In this document: positions 1 to 8,228 of the stretch, piece by piece | Layout: every line of letters starts with the position of its first letter | Position numbering within the stretch: position 1 is the first letter of the stretch | Source: Nafulsella turpanensis ZLM-10 | GTDB taxonomy: Bacteria; Bacteroidota; Bacteroidia; Cytophagales; Cyclobacteriaceae | Length of the DNA stretch: 64,000 nt | Assembly: GCF_000346615.1 (NCBI RefSeq) | Contig: NZ_ANNU01000002.1 | Coordinates: 1 to 64,000, forward strand | Direction: 5' to 3' | Position numbers and translations under genes: made by a program | Notes under the pieces: generated by a model | What the model saw: the letters and a program-made list of their open reading frames with translations, nothing else | Database searches by the model: none | Told to the model about the DNA's origin: nothing

Positions 1-16
1 TCCTGCCCTGCATCGC

Positions 17-223
17 TTAAAAAAGTTGCTCCTTATCTGCTAAACAATTACTTTCAAGAAGTAGTGCAACAAGCACCACATTCTTCGCCAGTTCATCCAT
101 TTGATCCAGTGAATATTCTATCACCGGAGGAGTGGGAGTTCCAAAGAATTCCATAGAACACTTCTCATGAAAATCCTGAGCCCCGTCAACAGCTTCATAG
201 CAGTATAAACACTTACGCTTCAT
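17..223 (-). pseudogene. HipA kinase-domain remnant (N-terminal part only)
   Basis: The first ~45 residues look like the start of the separately encoded HipA kinase of Bacteroidota: a Cys pair near the N-terminus (KCLYCYE), then DFHEKC, FFGT and LDQMDELAKNVV. After that the family would continue into a conserved GVQPK-type segment and a ~270-residue kinase domain. Here the reading frame runs into an unrelated tail (LVALLLESNC) and a stop at position 17. The gene overlaps the end of the HipA_N gene by 11 bp, as expected for an operon. I infer a truncated, inactive kinase. The remaining domain could in principle lie beyond the window edge in another frame, but the visible junction looks like a break. 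Confidence 0.6.
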
Positions 224-548
224 CTTCTTTCGTTATGGGCTCTACACTAACAGCCCCTATACAATTCCGGCAACAGGCCAGCAACAACCCCATCCGATCG
301 TTCGGGTTAATCTTCCAGTTTTCGGAAGCAATATTCAGCAGCCACCCTTCCGGAATCAGGCCATCAAAAAACGGGAATAAACGTTTATCGGTATAGGGCT
401 TATCTGTTACCGGCATGGTGAAGGTGATAAAATCATCAGGATGCTTCTGCACATATTGCGGATCATACTGAAATACATAGTCCCCCTCGTTTGTCTCTGT
501 AATCGTTCCGGCTAAATGCTCCTTATAATATACTCTTCCACGTCTCAT
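213..548 (-). CDS. HipA N-terminal-domain protein (split HipA)
   Basis: A 111-residue protein that matches the HipA_N (couple_hipA) domain as a stand-alone gene: GRVYYKEHLAGTITE at the start, then a central LFPFFDGLIPEGWLL motif and a DRMGLLLACCRN segment near the end. In Bacteroidota HipBA loci this domain and the kinase are often separate genes. The start overlaps the upstream HipB-like gene by an ATGA-type 4-bp overlap, and the end overlaps the kinase remnant, so the three form one operon read leftwards. With the kinase truncated, this protein probably has no toxic output. Confidence 0.75.
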   Translation of the reverse strand: MRRGRVYYKEHLAGTITETNEGDYVFQYDPQYVQKHPDDFITFTMPVTDKPYTDKRLFPFFDGLIPEGWLLNIASENWKINPNDRMGLLLACCRNCIGAVSVEPITKEDEA

Positions 549-754
549 TCACTCAATTCTTTGCTGTTTACCGGAGCCAGTTCGTGGCCAAACATACGGA
601 GGACAAGGTTTACTTTATCCAGGTTCAGGTTTGTTTTGCCCTGCTCAATTTTTCGTATTACCGTGAGTGCTACCCCGGCACGGTCAGCAAACTCCTCCTG
701 GGTAAGCTTAACCTCCTTTCTTCGCTCTTTAACAAAATCCGCCAGTCGCTTCAT
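545..754 (-). CDS. HipB-like XRE-family antitoxin/repressor
   Basis: A 69-residue helix-turn-helix protein of the XRE type. The HTH core spans roughly residues 13-60 (LTQEEFADRAGVALTVIRKIEQGK, shown here as a motif of the family with G-x-S/T-x-x-x-x-x-E-x-G spacing). It is the first gene of the leftward hip operon and would be both antitoxin and autorepressor. Its ATG (752-754) touches the first of four regularly spaced 20-bp repeats extending to position 894, which are the likely operators. The gene itself looks intact although the kinase it would neutralise is not. Confidence 0.8.
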   Translation of the reverse strand: MKRLADFVKERRKEVKLTQEEFADRAGVALTVIRKIEQGKTNLNLDKVNLVLRMFGHELAPVNSKELSE

Positions 755-894
755 TATATGCTTTTAAATATAAAAATAAACCAAATGTGCTAGACTACAT
801 GCTTTTAGATATAATTTAACCCAAACATACGATATTATATGTAATAAGATATAACTTATAGACTAATCCCCTTTTTATATGCTTGTACATATAA
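754..894 (-). promoter_or_regulatory. Array of four HipB-type operator repeats, 40-bp period
   Basis: Four 20-bp sites fit TTATATG-N7-ATATAA: 754-773, 795-814 (CTACATG variant), 835-854 and 875-894. The arms TTATAT and ATATAA are inverted repeats. Start-to-start distances are 41, 40 and 40 bp, close to four helical turns. The first site begins at the hipB start codon. Assignment as HipB operators is inference from position and symmetry; E. coli hip also has several operators upstream of hipB. Confidence 0.75.
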
Positions 895-1045
895 ACAGTA
901 AAACGGCAAGGTCCCATTTGAACTACTGAATGGCACACAATATTAAACTAAAGTGTGTCCCACAAAATTTAGCTGTTGGCTGCTTTTAATAGAATATTCG
1001 TTTCTTCTATGACTGAACTACCTGCGTCAAAAACGGCAGTCCCTT

Positions 1046-2072
1046 CTAGAACTGGTACTGCAAGCCCAAATTCGAGCGTAAAGGTGAAAAGTCTGTATCC
1101 TTAGAAATCTGAAGGGAGTAGTGAGACACGAATCCTTTACCAAGACGGTAAGAGATTATTGCCCCAAGCTGATGCCCGGTATTTTCCTGGTATTTATAGA
1201 AAGAGGAGGGAAAGGTGCTGTATTCAGGGTTAATTGAGAAGCCCTTTTTTGTATAAATAAAGCCCCCACCTATATAATAACAGTTAGCAAAGGAATACAT
1301 CCGGATTTTTCCTTTCCATAGATCGGAGTTCCATGCAATGCCATATTTAATATTATATACGGTATGCCGGGTCCAGTGAAGAAATGTCTTGAAAAAGTAG
1401 TTTTTAGAAGGATCAAGTAAGTAGTCCGGTGTATCCTCCCAAACAGAAGGATCCCAATAAATAAAATCCTGCTCTATCACATTGTGCTGATAACTGGCCC
1501 AACCTTCTAAATTTTTATATTTTAGATTTAAGGTTGCCACCCAGCCAAAATAATCTTCAGGATCTCTTAAATATTCCCTATTATAAAAGTATATGCCATT
1601 GGGATTGCGGTCAATACTGTTTCCGTAAATGAGGTTAAGCCTTGGGGCTGCTGCTAAATTTATCTCAAGGTCCCGTACGTATTGTCTGATTGAAGAACAG
1701 GATTACCTCATGGCCTGCTGTTGCCTGATCCAGAATTGCACCATAGCCATGATAGAGATGTACCCAATAATACTTCTGGTGGAAATACCCGTTAACTAAA
1801 AGACCTGCCTCCAAGTTTGACAGAAAGCTGCTCTTCCCAAAAAAGGGTTTAGTCCTTAAACCTAACTGCACCACATTTCCATCAAACCCTTTGTAATCAT
1901 TCAGCCGGTGGTTAATACCTATAACACCCTTTGAACTATCGCTTAACACCGGTAGTACATCACTAAACAGGGGAAGTGAGTACGGAAAATTCGGAACCTG
2001 GCCCTTTGCCAGATTATGCGTACAAAGCAGTAGTAAAAGCAGGAACGCTTGCCGAAGGAGGTTGAGGATCAT
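1046..2072 (-). pseudogene. Frameshifted outer-membrane beta-barrel-like protein
   Basis: Two open frames belong to one gene. The upstream part starts best at MILNLLRQAF (2072), giving a signal peptide ending in LAKGQ, and runs to a stop near 1668. Reading the next frame gives VRDLEINLAAAPRLNLIYG and continues without a stop into the second part, which ends at 1046 with the barrel-like terminus RSNLGLQYQF. One base change near 1667-1680 explains the break. The reconstructed protein is ~340 residues, with alternating hydrophobic/aromatic strands typical of an outer-membrane barrel. I do not recognise the family; a Wzi-like capsule barrel is possible but not shown. An ATG at 2123 would also be in frame but spoils the signal peptide. 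Confidence 0.65.
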
Positions 2073-2378
2073 CTGAAGAAAGTTTATAAACCTACATAAA
2101 GAAATGAAACATATCCCAGGCATGCTACCTAAATGTAATGTAGCTATGACTATTGCATCGTTTCGAAAAGTATGTAATTGTAAATCTGGCTTGCCGGTTA
2201 GACCTGCCAGGCCTCAGGACAGTCAGCACCGCTTTAATATTAAGCACTTTCTGCAAAAGAGCTGTTTTTTTCCATCTGACTCAAATATTTGTGATTCATT
2301 CCCAGCAAAAACAGCCTCTTTCTAATTTAGACCTCCCCACTTTTGCCTGTGCTCCCTCCCCTGCCTGACCACTCCTTC

Positions 2379-2415
2379 AGCCTTTCCGTCTTAGTAGCCT
2401 CTTCAGGCCTGAAGC
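2379..2415. repeat. Truncated copy of a dispersed intergenic repeat
   Basis: The 37 bases from AGCCTTTCCGTCTTAGTAGC onward match, nearly base for base, the left end of the full elements at 5226-5350 and 17940-18066. After about 2415 the match stops, so only the left end survives here. Confidence 0.7.
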
Positions 2416-2472
2416 AGCTTCTGATAGCCAGAACAGTGAGGATCTAAAAAAGAAAAATACTTTATTTAACAT

Positions 2473-2513
2473 CAAATTATCGGCAATTATTTTATATTAG
2501 TGCCAGTAATTTG
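2473..2513 (+). promoter_or_regulatory. Inverted-repeat operator upstream of abiEi
   Basis: CAAATTATCGGCA (2473-2485) and TGCCAGTAATTTG (2501-2513) form an inverted repeat with 15 bp between the arms, just upstream of the AbiEi-like gene. A third copy of the half-site, TGCCGGTAATTTG, lies at 3280-3292 directly before the toxin gene. AbiEi antitoxins are known to bind inverted repeats in their own promoter, so autoregulation is a reasonable inference. Confidence 0.65.
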
Positions 2514-2538
2514 ATTACATCAAAGTAACCTTTCTGTT

Positions 2539-3273
2539 ATCGAAAATAAGCTTCATATACCCGAGCTAAAGAAAACTTTCAAAGGAGAGAATTCTTTTAC
2601 TACCTCTGAAATTTCCCACTTTTACGAAAGCTTCGACCCTGAAATCCCAAAAAGCACTATCAATTGGAGAGTCCACCACTTAGTTAATAAAGGGGTAATC
2701 CAACGAATTGGCAGAGGCCTGTTTAAAATAGGCAAAGAAGTGGAATTTGTTCCAGCGGCAGGCAGGAGAGAAATCAGAATATATAATCAGCTCAAGCGGG
2801 AATTGCCTTTCCTGGATTCCTGTGTTTGGAATTTTGATGCAATTAAAGAATTCACCCAACACATACCCAGCGTTAAGTTAACCATTGTTGAGGTTGAAAG
2901 ACATTCAACAGAATCGGTGTTTTACCTGCTCAGAGAAACGCATAAGCAGGTATTTTATAAATCTCAAAGAGATTTGCGAAATGGCTATTTCCACAACCTG
3001 GAAAATGCCATTTTAATCCGCCCCCTGGTAACAGAAGCTCCGCTACAGGAAACAGATAAGCTGACAACAATCACTATTGAAAAAATGCTGGTAGATATAT
3101 TCAGCGATGAGGACTTTGATTTTCTCCGGGGCTTCGAAATGACTCACATTTTTAAAAATGCCTTTCAGGCTTATACAATAAACCAAAGTAAAATGCTCCG
3201 GTATGCTTTCAGGAAGAATAAAAAGGAAGAACTGCTCACTTTTCTTAAAACCTATAATTTGGCAGTGATTTAG
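2539..3273 (+). CDS. AbiEi-like antitoxin (type IV TA), start codon unclear
   Basis: The protein has an N-terminal winged-helix region (STINWRVHHLVNKGVIQRI, then GRGLFKIG) followed by the C-terminal antitoxin domain, with KRELPFLDSCVWNF and a late RNGYFHNLENAILIRPLVTE segment. This matches AbiEi-type antitoxins. The first regular start in frame is GTG at 2740, but that would delete the winged helix. Homologous sequence (SVIENKLHIPELKKTF) extends back to about 2530 with no ATG, GTG or TTG before the in-frame stop at 2512. I placed the start at ATC 2539 only as a marker. Either a rare start is used or the start codon has been lost. The toxin follows after 23 bp. Confidence 0.65.
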   Translation: MENKLHIPELKKTFKGENSFTTSEISHFYESFDPEIPKSTINWRVHHLVNKGVIQRIGRGLFKIGKEVEFVPAAGRREIRIYNQLKRELPFLDSCVWNFDAIKEFTQHIPSVKLTIVEVERHSTESVFYLLRETHKQVFYKSQRDLRNGYFHNLENAILIRPLVTEAPLQETDKLTTITIEKMLVDIFSDEDFDFLRGFEMTHIFKNAFQAYTINQSKMLRYAFRKNKKEELLTFLKTYNLAVI

Positions 3274-3279
3274 CATTAC

Positions 3280-3292
3280 TGCCGGTAATTTG
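3280..3292 (+). promoter_or_regulatory. Third AbiE half-site before the toxin gene
   Basis: TGCCGGTAATTTG repeats the half-site of the operator at 2501-2513 with one change. It lies 5 bp before the toxin ATG at 3297. GGCAGT (3261-3266) and ACTGCC (3278-3283) also make a small inverted repeat here. Confidence 0.5.
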
Positions 3293-3296
3293 ATTT

Positions 3297-4354
3297 ATGA
3301 TTTCAAAGAATTCTCTGGATCCAGCATGGCTAAGCCAGGTATCCTTAAAGAACAGAAAAGCCGACAAAATATTAGTAGAAAAAGTAATCCGGGCGCTGCT
3401 CCTGTTGGAAGGCCTTGCAGAAGCAAGAGTGTCTTTTATATTTAAGGGAGGAACAGCGCTTATGTTAATGCTGGAAAGCACAAAAAGGCTCTCTATTGAT
3501 ATTGACATCATTATGCCGGAAAAGCAAGACCTGGAACCTGTCTTTGAAGAAATAGTCCGTGCAAAAAGATTCAATCGTTTTGAGCTACAGGAGAGAATAC
3601 AAAACTCAGACATAGAAAAAGCGCATTATAAGTTTTTTTATTATCCCAGCCACAGAACTGCACAGGCCGAAGAATATATACTGTTAGATATACTGCTGGA
3701 AAAGCCTGCTTACCAGAAAACTATCACAATTCCCATAGACTCTCCCTTTTTACAACAAGAGGGAGAAGCTGAAATGGTTACAGTCCCTTCTTTTGAAGAT
3801 ATTTTAGCAGATAAGTTAACCGCCTTTGCTCCAAACACAACAGGCATCCCTTACCAGAAGAAAGGCCAAAGCATGGCGATGGAAATCATTAAGCAGTTGT
3901 ATGATGTTGGCTGCCTGTTTAATCATGCAAAGGATGGAACTGTTATTTGTAAAACATTCGGGCTTTCGCAACAACCGAGCTCAGTTACAGGGAAATGAAA
4001 GGTACACCTGCCGATGTTTTAAAAGACATTTATGATACCGCCCTGGCTATCTGTACCCGTGGGAAAAGTGGAAAGGGTGACTATCCCGCTCTAACCAGGG
4101 GAATTGTCCAAATCAAAAGCTTCATATTTTCAGAAAACTACCATCCGGACAGAGCCATTGTCTGTGCTTCTAAAGTAGCCTATTTAGCAAAGCTAATTGA
4201 AGCAGAATCAGTAACCGTAGAAATTTACAGCAATCCCGCAGACATGAAGGACTGGGTCATTGAGCAGCCTTTTGACTCAAAATTCAATAAACTAAAAAAA
4301 TCCAACCCGGAGGCGTTCTTTTACTGGTATAAGATTTACAAAATGACCTTGTAG
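3297..4354 (+). pseudogene. AbiEii-like nucleotidyltransferase toxin, frameshifted
   Basis: The N-terminal part carries the nucleotidyltransferase signature of AbiEii toxins: FKGGTALMLMLESTKRLSID, continuing into IDII, with the GG and the paired Asp of the active site. A later FEDILADKLTAFAP segment is also typical. The frame closes at 3998 after VICKTFGL. A second frame picks up at about 3965 (FATTELSYREMKGTPADVLK) and runs to 4354 with the rest of the C-terminal domain. Loss of one base around 3957-3966 explains it. The catalytic half would still be made, but without its C-terminal helical domain, so I expect the toxin to be inactive. Confidence 0.75.
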
Positions 4355-4592
4355 TTTTTTTGTGTGAAGTAGTCAGGACATCATCTGTTATTAATTTGAA
4401 GGGTCTTCTTCCTTGCCCGTATTTTGGATTTGTATGAAACATAAAGCAGATCCACTACCTGCATTTGCACTTAATAATTGTTTGAAAGGCTATAGGAGGC
4501 TTCTTTTTTTCGCAGGACTGTTCCAACTTATTGGTTTAAGCATGTGTATATAAGGACAGACCGCTCCGGCAATTGAAGAAAACCCAACGAAT

Positions 4593-5054
4593 ATGAAGTC
4601 CCTGATAATTACGATGACCCTGGCGGTAACCCTGTGCGCCTGCTCAAATGAATCAAATGATAAAGACATGGAGGCAATACAACCGGAAAAGACATCTGAT
4701 GCCGGCCAATATCCTCAGAAATGGGAGCTGATAAAAATGACAGGGAACATGGCCAATTCTGAAACCAGCGGGGAACAGATGGCCTGGCAGGAAAGGTATA
4801 TATTGAACGGAGATAAAACCTTCCGGAAGGTACGGGAACAAAACGGTGAAGGGAAGGAAGCCTCCGGCACCTATGCTTTTATAAGCTTATCCGATGGCAA
4901 ATACCTGGAGCTTACCTATACTACAGAAAACGAACTCATTGGTAATTGTACAGGGGAACCAAAAGAACTACTAAGGCTACAGGATGAAGATAAGTTAACA
5001 AGCACCTGGCAGGCCTGCGACGGACCAGGGCTGGTGTATGAAAGAGTAAAGTAG
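4593..5054 (+). CDS. Lipocalin-like lipoprotein
   Basis: A 153-residue protein with a lipoprotein signal (MKSLIITMTLAVTLCAC), so it is probably anchored in an envelope membrane. The rest contains a small beta-rich domain: QKWELIKMTGNM, WQERYILNGDKTFRKV, SGTYAFIS, YLELTYTTEN and a final LVYERVK. This layout is typical of the lipocalin-like lipoproteins that are common in Bacteroidota; the ligand is unknown. It stands alone, with AT-rich spacer upstream. GGCCAA/TTGGCC after the stop could form a weak hairpin. Confidence 0.7.
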   Translation: MKSLIITMTLAVTLCACSNESNDKDMEAIQPEKTSDAGQYPQKWELIKMTGNMANSETSGEQMAWQERYILNGDKTFRKVREQNGEGKEASGTYAFISLSDGKYLELTYTTENELIGNCTGEPKELLRLQDEDKLTSTWQACDGPGLVYERVK

Positions 5055-5225
5055 GAGCCGGCCAACCTATTGGCCATTAAAAGATAATGGGCGTTACCCC
5101 TTCTCCTGCTTTTATAGGCTGTTCTCAGCCCGAAAGGCCACCTGCCAATACTTTAAAATTCATCCTGTTTTCCTATCCTGGCTTCAGGCTTTCCCCGCTT
5201 GTAATTCCCTCCTGCCCCCTTTCTC

Positions 5226-5350
5226 AGCCTTTCCGTCTTAGTAGCCTCTTCAGGTCTGAAGCTGCTCCTGTCCAGGGCGGCCTGAGGCCGTTTACAAACC
5301 CTTGACAGGCGCTGCTGAAGGCTCCTCTTTGCGAAGAAGCGGAAAGATGG
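5226..5350. repeat. Dispersed intergenic repeat, full copy 1
   Basis: About 125 bp starting AGCCTTTCCGTCTTAGTAGC that align along their whole length with 17940-18066. Shared blocks include GTTTA(C/T)AAACCCTTGACAG and a right end AAGAAGCGG. The right end is roughly the reverse complement of the left end (CTTTCCG...CTT), so the element could fold as a long imperfect hairpin. It lies between convergent genes and has no credible reading frame. Confidence 0.7.
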
Positions 5351-5440
5351 CTCTTAACAACCTTCACAGGAATTCGGAAATTCACCTGAAGGGCACAGGC
5401 TGTTCCTTTGCTTTCGGAAAACTGTGCGAGAAACAATATA

Positions 5441-5473
5441 AAAAAAGCCCTCCATGTGTTGGGGGCTTTTTTT
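5441..5473 (-). terminator. Intrinsic terminator (bidirectional form)
   Basis: An AAAAAA tract, then GCCCTCC-ATGTGTT-GGGGGC and a TTTTTTT tract. It lies just past the stop of the minus-strand lipoprotein gene at 5495 and would also work on plus-strand transcripts. Confidence 0.85.
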
Positions 5474-5494
5474 ATGTCACCAAACAAACCTGCT

Positions 5495-6889
5495 TTAGTA
5501 CTTCATCCATCTGCCATGCCAGAACTCATTATAATAGCCTCCTGAGCCTGAGGAAGCTGCTACATCATAATTATTACAGCTAAAACAACGGAGTCTTCTG
5601 GGTTTCACGGATTGACCTCCATAGGGTTGTCCATTATAGGTTAAGGATGCTCCCCAGTTTACACCGGCATGCAGGTGGGGTGCCCAGTCTGCGTTGGCAT
5701 AATACTCCCCCGTATCTCCACCCCAGCCAATGACATCCCAGTAAGCATCTATCCACTGCCCGGAACTAACGTTTATACCGGATAAGTGCGCCGTCAGACT
5801 CCTGTACTTACCATTCCGCACCACCACATAGCGCCCGAGACTGGCGAAGCCATCTGTTCCCCAGGCGGCCCACTCCACATATCCGGAAAAAGCAGCATAC
5901 GCATTTTCCCAGTAATAAATAGGCCAGTCATTGGTGTAATACTGATTCAGGCGGTCGGTATAGCAGAGACCTACGTGGTAGTTTTCGCCCCACCAGCTAC
6001 CGTAGTTTCCGCTCATGGCACTCCAGCCCGGCTTATTTCTCATGCTGTACCAGGAGCCGCTGTAAAAGGTGTTGGTTCCATCCCACTGCAATTGCCAGTA
6101 AAGAGTAGAAGGTGCGGTAAAACCACAGGAGTTTTGCCTTGCTAATTCAGGCTTCTCCCTCACCTCATAAGGGCCTACCCGAAGCTCTCCCGCTTCTACA
6201 GCTCTCATTGCTAAGGCCTTGCGCTCTGCCACTGCAATTTCATTGCGAACTTTAACCTCTGCCGGTGGCGTTTTAAAAAGAGCTTCAGCAGCCGGTCTTA
6301 ATTCCAGGGAAGCTACAGAACGGGCGGGTGTTTCCAGCCTGATATTCTCCAGTATAATATCCGCTCTTTCGTCCAAACCTGCGGTCTCCGACCAAAAGCC
6401 TAACTCATATATATTTTTACCACTTGCTGTGAATACTACTGAATATGGCTTAGTGCCAGGCAGTCCGGCAATAACAACCCCTTTATGGCCATTTCCTAAA
6501 AGGATTTCCTTTTTTGTCGGATTGAAATCCCTGTACTGCTGCATTTTTTCATTTACCAGCGCTTCCAGTTGATTGAGTTCTGCCTTATAATGCATCGAAA
6601 CATGAGCTATTGGGTCTTCTGGATGTCCGCTCTCAGCCACCTCCTGTTCCGTGTTGATAGCATACAGGAAAAACCCGTATTTTTTCTCAAAAAGCACCGG
6701 ATCAGGTTTCACATGCCAATCAGATGGAATAGAAAGAGAAACGCCTGTTACATCATCACTGACTAGTTGGCTAAACTGCTCATCTTCTACCGCAGGCTGG
6801 ACCGGGTTGAGTTCATCTGGCTTGTCACAGGACGTCAGTACAGACGCTCCTATTAGTAGCATGATTAAAAGATTACTAACTCTTTTCAT
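5495..6889 (-). CDS. Lipoprotein with degenerate M23 peptidase domain
   Basis: A 464-residue lipoprotein (signal ending VLTSC, Cys21). Residues ~35-190 form a domain also present in the remnant at 26857-27558 (VTGVSLSIPSDWHVKPDPVL, GNGHKGVVIAGLPGT). The C-terminal ~200 residues look like an M23 (LytM) fold: NYHVGLCYTD, then YAAFSGYVEWAAWGTDG, RYVVVRNGKYRSLTAHLSGI, VSSGQWI, IGWGGDTG and WAPHLHAGVNWG. The His-Leu-His and TAH motifs are visible; the first zinc motif (H-x-G-x-D) is less clear, so activity is uncertain. It could bind or cut peptidoglycan. Conserved Cys residues near the end may form disulfides. A terminator follows. Confidence 0.65.
   Translation of the reverse strand: MKRVSNLLIMLLIGASVLTSCDKPDELNPVQPAVEDEQFSQLVSDDVTGVSLSIPSDWHVKPDPVLFEKKYGFFLYAINTEQEVAESGHPEDPIAHVSMHYKAELNQLEALVNEKMQQYRDFNPTKKEILLGNGHKGVVIAGLPGTKPYSVVFTASGKNIYELGFWSETAGLDERADIILENIRLETPARSVASLELRPAAEALFKTPPAEVKVRNEIAVAERKALAMRAVEAGELRVGPYEVREKPELARQNSCGFTAPSTLYWQLQWDGTNTFYSGSWYSMRNKPGWSAMSGNYGSWWGENYHVGLCYTDRLNQYYTNDWPIYYWENAYAAFSGYVEWAAWGTDGFASLGRYVVVRNGKYRSLTAHLSGINVSSGQWIDAYWDVIGWGGDTGEYYANADWAPHLHAGVNWGASLTYNGQPYGGQSVKPRRLRCFSCNNYDVAASSGSGGYYNEFWHGRWMKY
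5778..5897. repeat. 120-bp segment shared with 26864-26983
   Basis: This part of the M23-type gene is 118/120 identical to the 3' end of the remnant at 26864-26983, whereas the rest of the two genes is much more diverged. The differing bases are at 5782 and in the CCCAYTCC stretch. Confidence 0.85.
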
Positions 6890-8228
6890 AATTGATTTGG
6901 GTTAAAGTTGGAAAAAAATAAAGTGGAAATATTTATAAAAACCTGCTCCCTGCTTAAGCTGAAGAGCTTCTTTTTTATGCGTTTAATCATTCCTACTAAC
7001 CAAAGGAAGCAGATACCTCAGCTAATGCCTGCCACTTCTGTTGAACATATTGTGGTCTTGTCTCCTTCATCCGAACCCTTTCCTTTTCAGCACTATCTAT
7101 GAGGTAATTCTTCCCTCTGTTTCCTCCTGTCGCTTAAAAATAAATAACCTTCCTGCTAGGGTATGATAAACTTTAAGGTTCGCACCTCTTTCCAACCCTT
7201 CCCTGTCTGTTGGTGCATCAGAAACTACTTCAGCTGCATTGGCAGGAAAACCGACTAATTAATAAAAATACCCTCATTTGATAGGGGTATGCTGGGTCGG
7301 TATTAAAGCTCCCGCTCTTTTGCATTAATTCTTTACCTATGACAGGTCCTTTGTGTCGCAGCAATAAAACGATAATGAAGAAACCACTTTGACACCCCAA
7401 GCCTTCATGAAAAACAGGAAAATGCCAACTACATTTTGCCTTCCTTTATAAGGTAGAGAAAAAACAGCAGCATCAAAAGATTTTTCTAGCCAACAGCCTG
7501 AAAAATGGGGTGAATAGAAAAATGAGGTCCTCCAGATGTTTCCCCAGAAATGCAGTCGGCCGCTCCCTTTATCACTCCCCTCTCTCTAAGGTTTAGCCCT
7601 ACTCAGATAAGAATTCTTAAATTCAAATCCCTTCTCTCTGAAATTCACCCAAGCCACCAGGGGGATGGAACAGTCAGCACCTTTGTCAAAATAGGCAGTG
7701 GACAGAAGAATACAAAGACTGAGACCGGTCTTTTTCCTGTTTCTTAACAAACAGCCCCGCATCTCCCTCTAGTATGCTGATATGCTGAATGGAAAAAGAA
7801 ACTGAAGCTTGGAATTTAAAAACCAGAGTAGCTACAGGCTTGCTTCCAATGTAAATTCGGATCCCTCCCATGGCCGGAAAGCCGGCAATCCTGGTACTGC
7901 TTTATACTTTTATTTCCCTTGAAAATCAGCCGGTCTGGTCCGGGTGGAAATAGCAGGATCAAAAGAATAGAAGCCCTTTTATGGTTGCATTTCATCATCG
8001 GCCCCTTAGCCTACCTAAAGGAAAAAAAACTGCTCTCCCCACTTCACCTCTGGCCGCTGGCTTGGGACTTGCCGGCCTACTATTCATTCCTTATGGAGCG
8101 CTAAGCCTCCTCCATAAGTAAATGTTCTGCCGGAAATGTTCTCCTGCAATTGGCTGTACAGCCATTTCAAACCGGCAGGTTGTAAAGGGCCGTAGTAGGA
8201 TATCGCTAATTCAACCGTGTTCCCCTTC
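6890..8228. other. 1.3-kb gap without a convincing gene
   Basis: Only short open frames without family resemblance are present. At 7268-7290 an ATACCCT/AGGGGTAT inverted repeat precedes an ATG (7375) that opens a five-codon frame (MKKPL), which looks like a leftover promoter and start of a lost gene. Confidence 0.6.
7268..7290. promoter_or_regulatory. Orphan ATACCC inverted repeat
   Basis: ATACCCT-CATTTGAT-AGGGGTAT is a near-perfect inverted repeat with the look of a regulator site. No intact gene lies within 800 bp downstream on either strand, so its target is unknown. Confidence 0.35.

Noticed and set aside
5087-5583. Several open frames on both strands around the dispersed repeat
   Set aside because: They run through the repeat and the terminator and show no family resemblance. 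Frames at 17885-18085 cover the second copy in the same way.
7919-8104. Hydrophobic plus-strand frame of 61 codons
   Set aside because: Too short, with overlapping minus-strand frames of equal quality and no recognisable family; probably chance.
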